A DNA stretch of 64,000 nt, taken from positions 19,565,672 through 19,629,671 of the forward strand of contig CM065186.1 in the NCBI GenBank assembly GCA_033026295.1. The letters run 5' to 3'. Both the position numbers and the translations under genes were made by a program. This stretch comes from Channa striata (Eukaryota; Chordata; Actinopteri; Anabantiformes; Channidae). Positions 31,766 to 43,850 of this stretch are shown here, piece by piece. The notes under the pieces are model-generated. The model did no database searches. It was not told the origin of the DNA and saw only the letters and a program-made list of their open reading frames with translations. Position 1 is the first letter of the stretch. Each line of letters starts with the position of its first letter.

Positions 31766-34700
31766 CCATTTACTGTGTGTGTCCGATTACAATCTCACAA
31801 AGCCCTTGTAAACTCTTGTTGTTGTACGCTTCTAAACATTGCAAAGTTTACTGGAAATCTGCGCACTTCATTCTAATTTTTATAAAAGGTACAATATGCA
31901 ACTCTTGGGAGTCAAGCCAGCTGTAGTATGAGACAAAAATCATTGCACTCCACCCAGGACATGCTCAAATATACTTTCAGGTTTTAGTCTCATGAATCGA
32001 TGATGAATAAATTGCCAATAAGAGTGTGTATCTTGCCACACTGAGTGTTGGTTGCAGTGGGCTTTAACACAACCTTAGATTTGGAGAATATGGTGAACTG
32101 TTAAAACCTTTTGCTCAGGCACAGTAAAAAAAAGCTCCAATGCCCTAAATCAGCATTTAAGATCAAGATCAAAAAATGGGTCTGTTTGCATTCAAACTAC
32201 AGTAGGCTGATTGTGTGAGATTTACATTTAACGTGTTTGAAGCAGACTTGTGTCAGTGGCGTATAGATAAGTTAAGCGGTGCTGTCAAATGGCACTGCTC
32301 TCTGGAATGTAAAAAAAAAAGGGAGAGAATCCGAAATTGATGGCAGATTTTTTTTTTTCAAAGCCCCACCTGCTCCTTCCTGTACCTCTGCTTCCTCTTC
32401 ACAGTGAGCAGGATCGGTTTATTATCATTGGTTCAGAGATTTAGGTAGGTGGTCATTGAGTGAAATAAACAGGAAACATAACCGCAGCAGTGTCACAGTG
32501 GAAGACCATTTTATTTTTTCTGTTATTTATTTTACATAAGCTGTCATTGGCTAGACTGTTGCGGTGGTTACTGCATTTGTCTTAAGCGTTTGGGTGCTTA
32601 AACTGCTGTGTCCGCCCACCTCTGTCTGTGTTTGACTCATAATAATGGAGAAGATGATGCTTATTTAGACTTTTTAAAACTTTTGGCAGAGTGTGTGTTG
32701 GTTATGGACATTTATTATTTTGTGTGAAAAGACTTGACCAAAATTTTAGTGCCTGGTTGAATCAGAATCAGGTTTTAGGCATATATGCACATATTTCAAC
32801 ATGTGAGTGTTAATCAGTCATGCATACTGATGTGGTGGTGTTGGCTGGTAATGCTCCCCCAACACGCACACACTATGTGGTCCGTGTTTGAATTTGATGA
32901 ACTTTTGGACTATTAAAGTATTGAATTAGCTCGTTCACCGTTGTGCTCTCAAGTAAGGTCACGTGACTCCCCACTCCTCTAATGGCAGCCATCTGTCCAC
33001 GAGGCAAAAATAGGAGCATGCTTTTGGGGAGAGATATCTTCTCATCTGAAATCAGATTTTTAGGTGCGTGTGATCTGTGCTCCTCTGAACTGTCAGTGAT
33101 CCTGACACAAACACCTGCTCCGAGCGTGCGTTGTTGTGCGCAGCCTCGCTAACACATCTGGGAGTGTGTGTTCTTGATTTGACAGGTAAAGTGATTTTAT
33201 TCTGGCGGCTATTTAGTGCAAATACTCACTATTGCAATGAGAACACGTTCTGCAAGCCTGGGAGTCAAAGGCTAGAATTAGGCTTCTGCAACGATACAGT
33301 ACACATAAAGTTCTCTCAGAAGTGTGTCTAACCGCAAGTTGCACAGAAGGTGAGACACACTTCGCATGTGTTTTGCAGACCTGTGCATCAGTCAGACAAT
33401 TTCAGCTAGTGGTACCACTGGTAATTTGCATTGATACATGTCAGCGGAGCATATTTCCATAAAGCATTAACAGTGCGGATCATTAGATCAGTGACACTGT
33501 TTCCCTCAGATCCCCTGACCTCCTTTGGGCCACAGCTCCACATGGAGATTTGCGAACAGCGATGCATAATGTAGGAGAGCCTGTATCAATTATACACCAT
33601 TTATTCATTCCACAACAATACGTTGCACAGTTGATTTGGTTCCTTCTGCTTCATGTATTATTCAGTAAAGCCCTGTCCATTCTCTCAAAGCCATGTATTT
33701 TCCCGGCTTGTTCGACATGCAGACAGATTTTGTTAGTGTATTGTTGTGCATCATCTCTGTGCTGCTTCACTTTTGGAAAAGCATCATTTGTGTGTGTGTG
33801 TGTGCCTTTCTTTAAACCCAAACGCATTACAATTCATCACATTTCCACACATTACACTTTGAATCTGGCTGATTTACTGTAAAGTGTCAGTTTTGTAAAG
33901 GCAGCTGAGGTACAGTACATTATGTCCTCGAGGTAGTAGGGAAAGCATTGTTCCTGCAGGATTCATGCCAGGACAAACTAGGTCATTATCTTCTTATAAT
34001 TATACATTTTTGGCAATGATGATAAATAAATAAACAAATAAACATAAGTGTTGGTTAGAACTTATAATTCTTTTTTAATTTTAGAAAAACATGAAATGAT
34101 TAAAATCTTTTTGTCTAGAAAGATGCAGCAACATCAGCAAATCCATTCAGTTTTAATGTTGCTATGAGCTTTCTTTTAAATAGAAATATATGTTCCATAA
34201 TGTATCTTCATGTGGAGAGGTTGTGTCAAAGCTTTCAGTGCAGAGATATTTGCAGAGACATTTGCTTCTAAATGATTTTTGAGTGAACGATCATCCTCCT
34301 AAAGTTTGATTAGTGAGATTTCTAGCGTTTGTATTTATTTGAACTCCTTTGAATTCAAGGGCTGTGCACAGCGTAGCAGAGCATAAAGACAGAGCTTTTG
34401 TGGGAGCGGGGAAATGGAGGGCGCGGCTAAACAGACTGATCCTGAGTTTCACACCACCATCTTAAGTTGCACACTGTAGCTTTAATATAACTTGATGTAA
34501 CCGAAACAAATCCACGTCCTCAAAAAAGAATTTCGATGTTATAATGTGGACTGTACTTTTTACTCTGAACTCTTGTAGCCTCGGTAACAGCTCAGGTGCT
34601 GAAGATGTTCCCCTCAAAGTTCAAAGATAAACAATGTGTTTGCTCCGGAGCCAGTGTGCATACGACACTGCTCCTTCATGGCAGTGTTATCTCCAGGAAA

Positions 34701-36239
34701 TGATTCACACATCCAAAATAAGGAAACAAGGAAGCTGTACAAACTCCTCCATGTACAACTACCACTTGAAGCTACTTGGGACTCCAATCAGAGTTCAAAC
34801 AAAGTATTGTTCTCATGCCTGTAAGCTATGAATCCACATCAAGTGTGGATAGTATAAAGCTGATTACTTACTTGGCTCAGAGATGGTTTTGAGTTATCAA
34901 AAGACTTTTTAACTTTAGTTTTAAAAAGAGATGTTTCATAGCCTCATGCTCAGTATTCATCGTGGACACAGGGGCTACAAAGTGCATTCAGAGGGCACCA
35001 AATGCGGCCATGTCAACTGTGTTGCTGGTGAAACCAAGAAAGGTTGTTGTATCCAGCATTGGTGTGTGTGCGTGCAGTACGGCCAGATGTGTCAGGCTCT
35101 GGCTCATGGTGTTCTGCGGTCTATAATTGTTCTGACGGGCCACGGACACTGATAGATGCAGTTCAACAAATTTCTCTACCTCATTGAACAGGCCCCTGGT
35201 TTGTGGGTGTAATGATGAAAGAACTTCAGCGTTCTTTTATCGGGTCGCCCACAGGAGTCAGCTGCATCTGTAGGTGTGGTCTGATCATCTCTTCTGCCAG
35301 TAGAACTTCATTTAGCTGTAGCAGGTTGCAGTAGGCACATGGGTGCGAATGCTTTCTCTCCTGGCAGCAGCTCTCATTCCTCCTTGGTCAAATAGCTCTG
35401 TTTTAACTGAATCCAGGGCTTCAAAGACGCCTCCACTTGCTTTGCTCCAGTTTCAAAATCCTTCCTTAGCAAAGAAACTGTCACCATGGTTGTGCACTAA
35501 GCCTGTCGCCACTGCTTTGTTGCAGATAAAGAAAAGAGCACAGTCTGTTCTATAACAAAATGCTTCTGAATCCAATTTTCAAAACACCTTTGTTGGAACG
35601 ATCTCTCAAGGGCTTCTCACCCCCGACTGTGGTGGTTTCATTAGATCCTACATGAGCAATGGTAGGGGCCTGTAGGCCTGTTTAGCTTTAATGTTAACTG
35701 CTGAAGTTGATATTCCTATCTGTTGTAATATTAACATGAGTTAATGTTCATTATCTATCATTTATTTATTAAAGTTATTATATAATATATACATTTTTGC
35801 TTGAATAGTATTGTTTTGTGCTAAAAAGTATTTATTAAATGTTCTCCCTATTTTTTTAATTCAATTCACGTAAATAAAGTGCTCAGTACGTGTGAACGCT
35901 AAGGCTCTCACCTGATCAAACCACACTGTCGCTGAAGGGGAGGTAAGCGTCACTTGCCCCCCTCATCCATCCTGCGGGGGTTACTGATCATGTCCTGATG
36001 GCTGCCTCACTAGACTTCTTCTTTCACGTTCACCCACTTTGTGAGGATTGCCTGCTCCTGGCAGTTTTAAACCTGTGGCAAATTCCATCCATTTCGTAAT
36101 GATGCATTTACTGACTAGGAAATGTTCTTGTATTATTCCAAATTACTTTTTACTTTTCAGTATTCTTTTGTTTTCATGGAGCAGTTTATGGTTAGGATAC
36201 TGATTCACCAGTAACTGGACTTTCTAGATATTGATTTAT
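31766..36239. other. Presumed intron, nothing firmly recognised
   Basis: The stretch is AT-rich with scattered GC-richer parts (32940-33190 and 34930-35560). A possible 42-base exon at 33144-33185 was considered and not accepted. Low-complexity A/T runs lie near 32310, 32348 and 34024. No repeat family was assigned. Confidence 0.35.
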
Positions 36240-36420
36240 TTATACTGCAGTCCTATAAAACCATTCACTGAACTCAGGTGAGCAGGTGATTATGGTGAGT
36301 TCATTTAAAGGGGGTGAATACTTTTCTCATGTCAAAAACAGACAAATTAAGTCAACTGTGATTCAGTTTTGTGAAAAACATAAGGTGAGAATTATTCAGT
36401 CACATGATATCTTTCAAAAT
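36240..36420 (+). mobile_element. DNA-transposon or MITE remnant
   Basis: AAAGGGGGTGAATACTTTT followed by a TCAGTTTTGTGAAAAACATAAGG-type segment is a signature I associate with the terminal part of an abundant fish non-autonomous DNA element. The other end was not found. Confidence 0.35.
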
Positions 36421-36872
36421 GTATGGTCCATTAGAAGTGAGTGATTTCTTTATGTCTGGTCGGTTCAGAGGGGAGAAACAGTATAAACTAGGTGGTAAAT
36501 TATCTCAAGAAGGAGCACACAGCTGCTGATGCCTTTCCTACATATGTGGTTTTACAGATTCTGGTTGTCAGATTTCTTCAGCATCTCTGCCTCTTGACAC
36601 AGTAAAAAATGGAAAAATCAGAAAGTTGGAGAAAGTGGCTACTTGGGTTAAAAAATTTTTAGTTGTAATTCAGCTGCTGGTGTGTGTCTGAGCGTGTGCA
36701 CACTGCTAGAGGTCAGAGAAGCTGCCAAATGATTTTTCACTGTGAGGTCGTAAGGTCAACGTCAAGGTGTCGGCCAGACCTCAAGCTGAATATCAATGCT
36801 CCACCTCTGTCCCTCAGTGATTCTTACGTTTACATCAAAAATCACATCCATTCTGCTTTCTCCCCCCCATAG
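36421..36872. other. Presumed intron upstream of the candidate exon
   Basis: Nothing is recognised except the pyrimidine-rich acceptor tract at its end. Confidence 0.4.
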
Positions 36873-36959
36873 GCAAGGAGAGCAGAGCAGCTGGTACATT
36901 CTGTCTCAGTCACGAACACGAGCGGTCCACTGCACCACTGACGAGCCATCCTTTCACAG
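36873..36959 (+). CDS. Candidate exon of an unidentified plus-strand gene
   Basis: A good acceptor, TTCTGCTTTCTCCCCCCCATAG, ends at 36872, and a good donor, CACAG|GTAAAG, follows 36959, giving an 87-base exon that is GC-richer than its surroundings. With one base completing the previous codon, the frame reads QGEQSSWYILSQSRTRAV and stays open to the donor, leaving two bases. A length divisible by three means the next exon keeps the same frame, and the candidate at 55579 is open in that frame too. A second frame is also open, so coding is not proven; it may be a 5' UTR exon. No homologous family is recognised. Confidence 0.45.
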
Positions 36960-38606
36960 GTAAAGATGCACAGCTAACACACTGCCTGCTGCATAAGGAC
37001 AAAGTCATTACAAGTTGTCTAAACCTGGCGGTAAAGACAATATTTGGTAGCACATTATGTTCTGATCATTTCAGATCACACAAAAAGAGACTAAGTTTGA
37101 GGTGTTTTTGAAACAGAGCTGATATAATCAGTAGCGTGGCAGATAAAACGACCTTGACTGGACCTGTATGAACATTTCAAACAGTCACTAATGCATTTCT
37201 ACTCAGCAACAGCATGGTTGTCAAAACACCTTTAAAAATCCCTTTTGAAAAAGGTGGGCATTAATGTGAAGTGTACACAATCTGTCATTAAAACATGCAA
37301 AAGCACCAGCATGGTCTTTTAACTTGAAGTACTCATCCTCAGGAAAAAATTAATTTGAATCAGTTGTGGTGCAAACATCCGCTGGTGAAGAGCTGTGCAG
37401 GAGCAAAAGGCTCATTCATCAGTATTTGCAAGCTCACGGTGCTTCAGTCTGAAGCCCCACTAATTCACTAAGTGGCTAATTCTGCCTCCATTCTTTATGA
37501 AAGTAAAGTGAGTAATTTGCTGCACCAGACTTTGGAGCTCTGGGGAAGGAGGGGGATAAAATTTCATAATCAGGTGACATACGCTTTTAGTGGGCTGGTA
37601 GTGACAATCAATAATAATATTCAGTTATTATCAGTGATGTGATGTTGATAAATAAAATATCTGAATCACAAATGTCTGTACATTTAACAAACCCTGAGGG
37701 CTTGGTCCTGAGGTCACCTCCTCACAAAGGGAAAACCTGCGCACGGACCTTCCTTGAGCAGATTGAGACCATGTACAGAACCACATTCAAGTCATAGAGC
37801 CCATGGAAAATACACGGTTATGGTATTTTTTTTGTTCTAGTGGTGTGATATATTGATTTTTTTTTAAGGAATTCTTTGAGAAGGTTCTCATTCTAAGAAT
37901 TATGTGAACGTGTGTGCACAGCAGCAATCTATTAGATGAATCAGGAATATACAGTGTAGCTTGGACAAGTGGACATATTAGAGCATGTGTTCCCACCTCA
38001 AAGAGTCATGGAACAGATAAAGTGTCTCCTCCTGTGGATGTGTGCTGGTTTCCTTTGTATGTGCATAAAAACAGCCCATAGCACAAAAGAGGCAGTATTG
38101 TGCTTTTTGTACTTTTAACTTATAACTGTAGTGATGACGATGGTCAGATTAAACAAGTCCCAAAACACGAGCTGAATGAACAGTGTGTTGAAAAAATCTG
38201 GAAAAAACTTAAATCTCATGCCTCTGTTCGTTCTGTCGACTGTCTTCAATCTCTCCTGACATTCTAATGCACGTCAGCAGTCCATAAATTGACCTTAATT
38301 TTTCGTCTGTATGTGAGAACATAAAAACAAACTGCTCTGCTGGGCCCACTGAGGCTGGTCTTACTGTGCAGCAGATGTGGACACATGTCATACGTCCGGT
38401 GGAACACTAATCATACATGTGTGACTGATTCTATTGTGACATCTAAATGTATGCATTCAGCACTCTGGACTTTCTGTAGTATACCACATCGTTGAAAAAT
38501 ACTCAGACTACTTTGTGCAATTTTGTGTTGTAGATTTTGCTTCAAATGGAATGAATTCTCGTGTTTGTACATTTGTCTGATTTACACTAAAATACTCCTA
38601 ACACAA
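36960..38606. other. Presumed intron, nothing recognised
   Basis: AT-rich sequence without recognised exon or repeat. Confidence 0.4.
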
Positions 38607-39922
38607 TGCACAGACACATTTTAGATAGTCTAAAGGTATTAAATATTAAAAATGTATAATTTAAAAATGATTCCAACTACAGATCCTCCGAATGGGCATC
38701 AACGCAGATCTGGGCACATTTTAAAGGATCAGCTAAAATAAAGCCAGTCAAAATCTGAACCCGCTGGTGTTGCAGCTGCTCTTTCACCATGGGCTGTACA
38801 GCGCATCACCCTGCTGCATAAGAGACCAAAAATTAGAGTGTGTGGAAAATAACAGGTACAGGGGCAAGTGATTCAGTTCAGATACTTAGGTCAGCAAAAT
38901 GTGCTGTGTGTGCTGTAAGTACTGCCTCCAACACTATTTAAAATTAACATTAGCAGGTTTAGTGAGGCTGCACAGCTCCATGTGGGTTTTACCTTTTGAA
39001 AACTATATTTATTGTGAAAAAAATAATATAATAACACGTTAATCTGAGAGCTGTCTATAGTGGAAAACAATAAGAAGCACTTCACAAACTTAGTGAATAC
39101 AACAATATGGAATGTTCTGAATATTAATAAACCTCTGGTTACTGAGCAACATACACAGAACAGGTCAACAGGACCAAGAGCTGTCATAAAGATCACCAAC
39201 AACCTCCACAGAGGTGGGTGAAGGTATCACAGTCCACCATCTCAAGAGATTTCCTGAGCAGAAATACACTAACAAAAGACACCGCACCAATTATTAGAAT
39301 CAAAAAAAGCCTGGTTGGAATATGCAAAAAGTGCAAAACAGAAACTATTTACAAACGTTTGGCAACAATGTTTTATGGATTCCTGAGACCAACATTAAAC
39401 TCTACCAAAGCGGAATAACCAAAGTGTAGGGATCATAAGGATCTCCTCATGAGCCCAGAACTATACAAAGGTATTAGTGAAGCATGGTGGAGGTAGTGTC
39501 ATGGCTCGGGCTTCATGTCTGCTTGTGGAACAAGCTCACTAGCTCTTTATTTATGATATATTTAATTATAGCAGCACAATGAACTCAGTGATCAGAAACA
39601 AGCAGAGAAATGCACCACAACTAATTGGGAGGAGCTTCATAATGCAAGACATTAATCTAAAAAACATTGTCTACTCAATCAGAGGTAAACCACTGAAGGT
39701 CTTAGAATGGCTAAGTCAATTCCCAGACTTTAATGTAGCTGAACATGGATTTCACCGGCTGAAAAAGACACTGAGCAACTGAAAGAGGCTGGAAAAAAAG
39801 AAGAAACCAACAATTTGATGTTGGTTAACTGCCAACAATCGGTTTGCAACCCAGTATAAAGGTTTATTTATATTAACTTACAAATAAAACAGGCTTCTAA
39901 TACCTTTGGAAAATGTGTGTGA
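38607..39922 (+). mobile_element. Degraded Tc1-like transposon, about 1.3 kb
   Basis: The left end near 38611-38640 (CACATTTTAGATAG then CTAAAGGTATT) matches the reverse complement of the right end near 39898-39922 (AATACCTTTGGAAAATGTG), giving eroded inverted termini. Between them, fragments of a Tc1-type transposase survive: HGGGSVMARAS near 39485, and EWLSQFPDFNVAEHGFHRLKKTL-like sequence near 39705-39775 (the Tc1 region before the last acidic residue). Several frameshifts and stops make it a dead element. A different repeat interrupts it at 38718-38860. Its 1.3-kb size agrees with Tc1 elements. Confidence 0.6.
38718..38860 (+). repeat. Dispersed repeat, copy B, within the Tc1-like element
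   Basis: This shares GGATCAG, AAAGCCAGTCAAAATC, GTTGCAGCTGCTCT, CTGCTGCATA and TGTGTGGAAAATAA with 6262-6460 in the same order and orientation. Its position between the Tc1-like ends implies either insertion after the Tc1-like element or that this sequence was carried by it. Confidence 0.5.
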
Positions 39923-42009
39923 TCTAATGTCACCCGCAAAATGCACGCCGGAATTCTGAACTGGTATCTGATATCTGTCTTTTAGCCAAATGTCTTCAGT
40001 GTACAGCAAAACAAATTATTAGTCTTGCTGTTGCCATGTGTCAGATTAAGTAGGACAATGTTCCGTATTTATTTGGAAAGCCCAGAATACCAGAAAAGCA
40101 AGTCAAATGAATCAGCATCTATTCAAGCCAGGAGGCACACTGTGCTTTACTTTCCTGATATGTCAGATGTGTGCTGGTTTACAGAGGATGCAGTAACAGC
40201 CTGTTGTCTGTTTTCATTGTCTTTCACCGAACATCTTACTGTCGCTCTGTTTCTGCATCCCCTGAGCTATCAAAGCTCCACTTACTTTGTTTTAAGTACA
40301 TTACATTTCTTAAAGCTGCTTCACAATAAAAACCTCCTGCTGCTTCACTGATGAAACGCTTTTAATGTGAAGCAGCAGGAAGTGCTCCATTTGCATTAAC
40401 AGTAACAACACAACAACTAAAATGAGTAAAAACTAACCGCAAAGTCAGGCTGAATCTGAGATGATATAAACATGCTGCTTTACCACAAGGATTAGGCCGA
40501 AAACAAAGCGGCTTCTGAGAAGGTCGCCAGCAAGCCCCAGGTGTTCAGCCAGACGAGGTCACGTGCATGTGTTTGCGGTTTGTGGTGCCTCAGCAACCAG
40601 ACAGTCCCAGGCAGTGACGGTGTTCTCAAATGTGATTGCCTCAAGATACTTCTACAGAAGTGAAAACTCATTTTCTGGAGATGTTTGAAAGTTTGCAATG
40701 TAATAAATTTACACGTTAGATTTTAAACTATGGGAGTTTTTTTTTTTTTTTTTTATAGTGCTATATGGCAGCTTTCCCTTCATTGCACATGGCTGAACAA
40801 TACCATGATATTCTGTTCATGGTGTTTGGTTTGTCTGACAAATGTGCACTCCGTCTATTTAGAAGCAAAGCCCAAACTCAAACCTTTGAAGGGTTCACAA
40901 GGAGGTGTATACTTCCACCCGGGCGTAATCGTATAGACTTCCTGTTTGCAGTGAGAGTGTAAAAATCTGTGGGAATAAGTCAAAGTCATTCATGACCTTT
41001 TGGATCATTCAAATGCAATAAAAGAAGCACAGTGCAATATGGAAGATCTTTTGGAATATACAGTAACCTGCTTATCTTTAATGTCCTTTAGCATAATCTA
41101 TCCCGTTAGTGCTGCTGCAGGGCCGACTCGCGTCTTTTGGCAGGAGCTCGCTGTATGTCAGTGTCAGTACTTGCCGGATGGGGAAGAAGGAACAAACCAC
41201 AGCTGCCTGTTTGAACATCCCAGCAGAGGATTGTTATTTAATCCCACTCAGTAGTTGGTGCCATTAATCCATTTTTAAACCAAGACCCTCACTCTAAGAC
41301 ATGTTAACAAGTTAGTTTCTGGTCAGTTTCAGTCTTTTTGGTTCAGTATGTGCAAGAAATCATTAGCCAATAATGACAATGTAGTGTGGGAAGATAAAAT
41401 AAGATATCAGGAAGAGGACCAAAGCTCTGAAGAAGATTCCTGACAGTGTAATGGAATTCTTTGATATAGCTGTCCAGTCAATGATGTATGCTCTGTGGAT
41501 GCTTCAATAATTGGGCAAAATACCCTGGGTAACAATGAGGTTCCCTCAAGAATCCCCAGATTGATCAGATTGTTATATAAACTGTCACAGGTGTCTGATA
41601 TATGTACGTATGATTCTGCCAAATTAACCCGGATCTGCTGGGGCTAACTTGCTGCTCAGGCTATGCCTTCTTCATACATAGACCGTTACAGGCTGTGTGT
41701 TTGAACAGGGGGGGTTAGGGTCTACAGCCACGGCAACATTTTGGAATCTAGCATTAAACAGTGAGTTCAGGTGATGGCTTTGGCACTGCACGTACTAGGA
41801 GGAAAACTCTAAATATGCTGCAAAAGTTCAAAGCAGTTTTTGTTGTAGAATACATTCCAATCACCAAACACAAAGGGGACATTTCTACAAAGATCAGCAA
41901 TTTTGGTTATGTGCAATAATGATTAAACATGCATTAACAATTTCATGGGTTAGTTCAGTTGTTGCTTAAAGCTAAATTAGGCGTTACATTAGTTTTTTTT
42001 TTTTGCATT
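39923..42009. other. Presumed intron, nothing firmly recognised
   Basis: GC-richer words occur at 40490-40630 and 41105-41200, but no convincing exon was found. A T run of about 18 bases lies at 40737-40754. A hairpin is listed separately. Confidence 0.35.
40335..40380. repeat. Perfect 14-bp inverted repeat, 18-base loop
   Basis: TCCTGCTGCTTCAC (40335-40348) is exactly complementary to GTGAAGCAGCAGGA (40367-40380). The hairpin is shorter than a usual microRNA precursor stem, so a small foldback or chance structure is as likely as an RNA gene. Confidence 0.55.
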
Positions 42010-42430
42010 TAAGAGATCTCTGCTGGAAGTGTGGGAACCCTGGGAGCTCCGCATCCTCACCCATGAAAGATTCATGTTCAGCCTGTCCGACTGCTTTTTG
42101 GTACCTGGTGATGCAGTGATGATCATATTCTCCCTCTATGTAAAACCCCTTTTAGGTTGTAAGTGCTGCTCAGGCTGAAGCTGGTAAAGCTCCTATCCTC
42201 GTATGACCCATTTAGTCCCACCTGATGATAATCTCCACTGCCGTAATAAAACCTCCTGTGTTAGCGCTAACTGTTACAATGCTGTAGTTAACTTTGCAGT
42301 TGAAAAAAGTCCCTCCCTGGTATCTTGAAAAAATCTAAAGTTTCCACAGCAAGCTGTGTGGAACAGAACCAAGGGCACTGTCTAAATCCAGGAATCCAAG
42401 AATTCGATATGCAAATCTCTTCAAATCCTG
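42010..42430 (-). pseudogene. LINE reverse-transcriptase fossil
   Basis: Read on the minus strand from about 42405, the translation includes LDSALGSVPHSLLW-like sequence (with one loss of frame) followed by ETLDFFKIPGRDFFQL, which corresponds to the RT domain region after the first catalytic aspartate in a group of fish LINEs (pattern D-L-x-N-A-Y-G-S-V-P-H). Further on, a GTKKQSDRLN-like piece is compatible with the downstream part. Many stops and frameshifts make it a dead fragment. The clade cannot be fixed by eye. Confidence 0.4.
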
Positions 42431-42727
42431 CCTGTGTACACCACACGTATTCTACTCTGAGATGCCAGAGCGTGACACCCCCTGTGCCACTCCATTAACA
42501 AATAGGTATTCTACATTGGGATGCAAAAGAGCTTGAAACACACTGGCTACATAATAACTTACATTATGAGAATATATTGGTGCTTAGGATTAAAGATTCT
42601 GCTTAATTTTACCATGACCTCAGAAAAGACGTTATTGCAACATCTGTCAGCCTCCAGAAAACCTGCAACACATCTTGGTCATTTTTATACTTATTCATAT
42701 TTGAATACAAAGCATGACCCAAGGCCT

Positions 42728-43165
42728 AGGCAGAGGTGGTTAGAAACTAAGTACATTATTTGGTATAGTACAGTTAAAAAATAGAGTATATTTTTTTGGT
42801 ACTTGTACTTTACTGAATTATTTCCGTTTTAGGCTATGTTTACTTTTACTCCACTATGGTTTATCTTACAGATTCATGATACAAAATCTAATCAACTAAC
42901 AAATAGTGATTAATTACTATAGATTAACCACCTATTGGTATATAAGTGGTTAAAATCAGCTCAAGTCGCTAGATAACTTAACCGTTTCATTAATTTCCAT
43001 ACATTTAGTTGTCACAGGAGTTACGTTACCTACTATATATATTACATTGTTCTCTTGGGAGTGTACTTGTACTTTTCAACTCCACTTGAGTAAGGGATTT
43101 GACGGGGTACTTTTACTTGCAGTGGTGTAAGTTTGTTTAGGCAAATTATTTTCCTTGAATATTGA
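42728..43165 (+). mobile_element. MITE of the AAGTACTTTTACT type
   Basis: GAAACTAAGTACATTATTTGG at the left, GGTACTTGTACTTTACTG and TTACTTTTACTCCACTATGG in the middle, and GTACTTTTACTTGCAGTGG at the right match the layout of a very abundant fish MITE full of ACTTTTACT words. No coding capacity is present and the borders are approximate. Confidence 0.5.
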
Positions 43166-43429
43166 GTTTGACCACTTCTAGGCCCTGGGCCGACGCATCT
43201 TTCAGCATCTGGGCTTTAATATTCCTTGAGTGGTCATACACTTTCACTAGAACACCAATCATTTAGTTTTGGCTTTGCATATTTATTTATTTTTTGTATG
43301 CAAACATTTTCAAATTATTGACTGATAATAGCCTACAAATTAAGCAATATTTTATAAGAGCAAGTTGCTGTTGAAGATGGGACACGATAGCAACAGAATA
43401 CCTTAGCAACTGTTACCCATGGGGGTGGA

Positions 43430-43840
43430 AATAGGGGTTTGTGCAGCAACAATTGTACAGACCCAGGGAGAAATGGATTTCACTAAATCCCAGAAACATT
43501 CAGAATGTATTTAAGATCTGGAATTGAAAAAACGTCTGGCCCAGTGATCCAAAGAATACCTCAGAATTCACTGTGAACTATTTTAAGCCGCACAAGCTGC
43601 AACTTCTGAAACAGTTCCCTGGTATGAACAGAATTAAAAATCTGTGGGTGGATCTAAAACAGGCTGTTTGCATAGACACCCCATAATAAGCACAGAACTT
43701 GAAGTGCTCTGCAAGGGTGAAAACCCTACATCAAGAATAGAAATACTACCAAAAAAAGGCAATACATACAGGCGTAACTGCCAACAGGCATCACTAAGTC
43801 CTGTCTTAGAGGTGTGGACAAACCCTGGTATTTGACAAAA
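43430..43840 (+). mobile_element. Tc1-like transposase fossil
   Basis: The segment CTGGCCCAGTGATCCAAAGAATACC through AACTATTTTAAG corresponds to a Tc1-type transposase region (ASDPKHTS..VNYF pattern). At 43634-43680 the frame reads NLWVDLKQAVCIDTP, the part that includes the conserved residues near the last catalytic acid. The terminal GAGGTGTGGACAAACCC at about 43809 looks like the eroded end of the element. The left end was not found. Stops and frameshifts are frequent. Confidence 0.6.
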
Positions 43841-43850
43841 GCTTTAGTTG

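Noticed and set aside
33144..33185. Possible 42-base plus-strand exon (donor CAG|GTAAAG)
   Set aside because: The donor is good, but the acceptor TTGTTGTGCGCAG has a weak, G-interrupted pyrimidine tract. It was left out for lack of a second signal.
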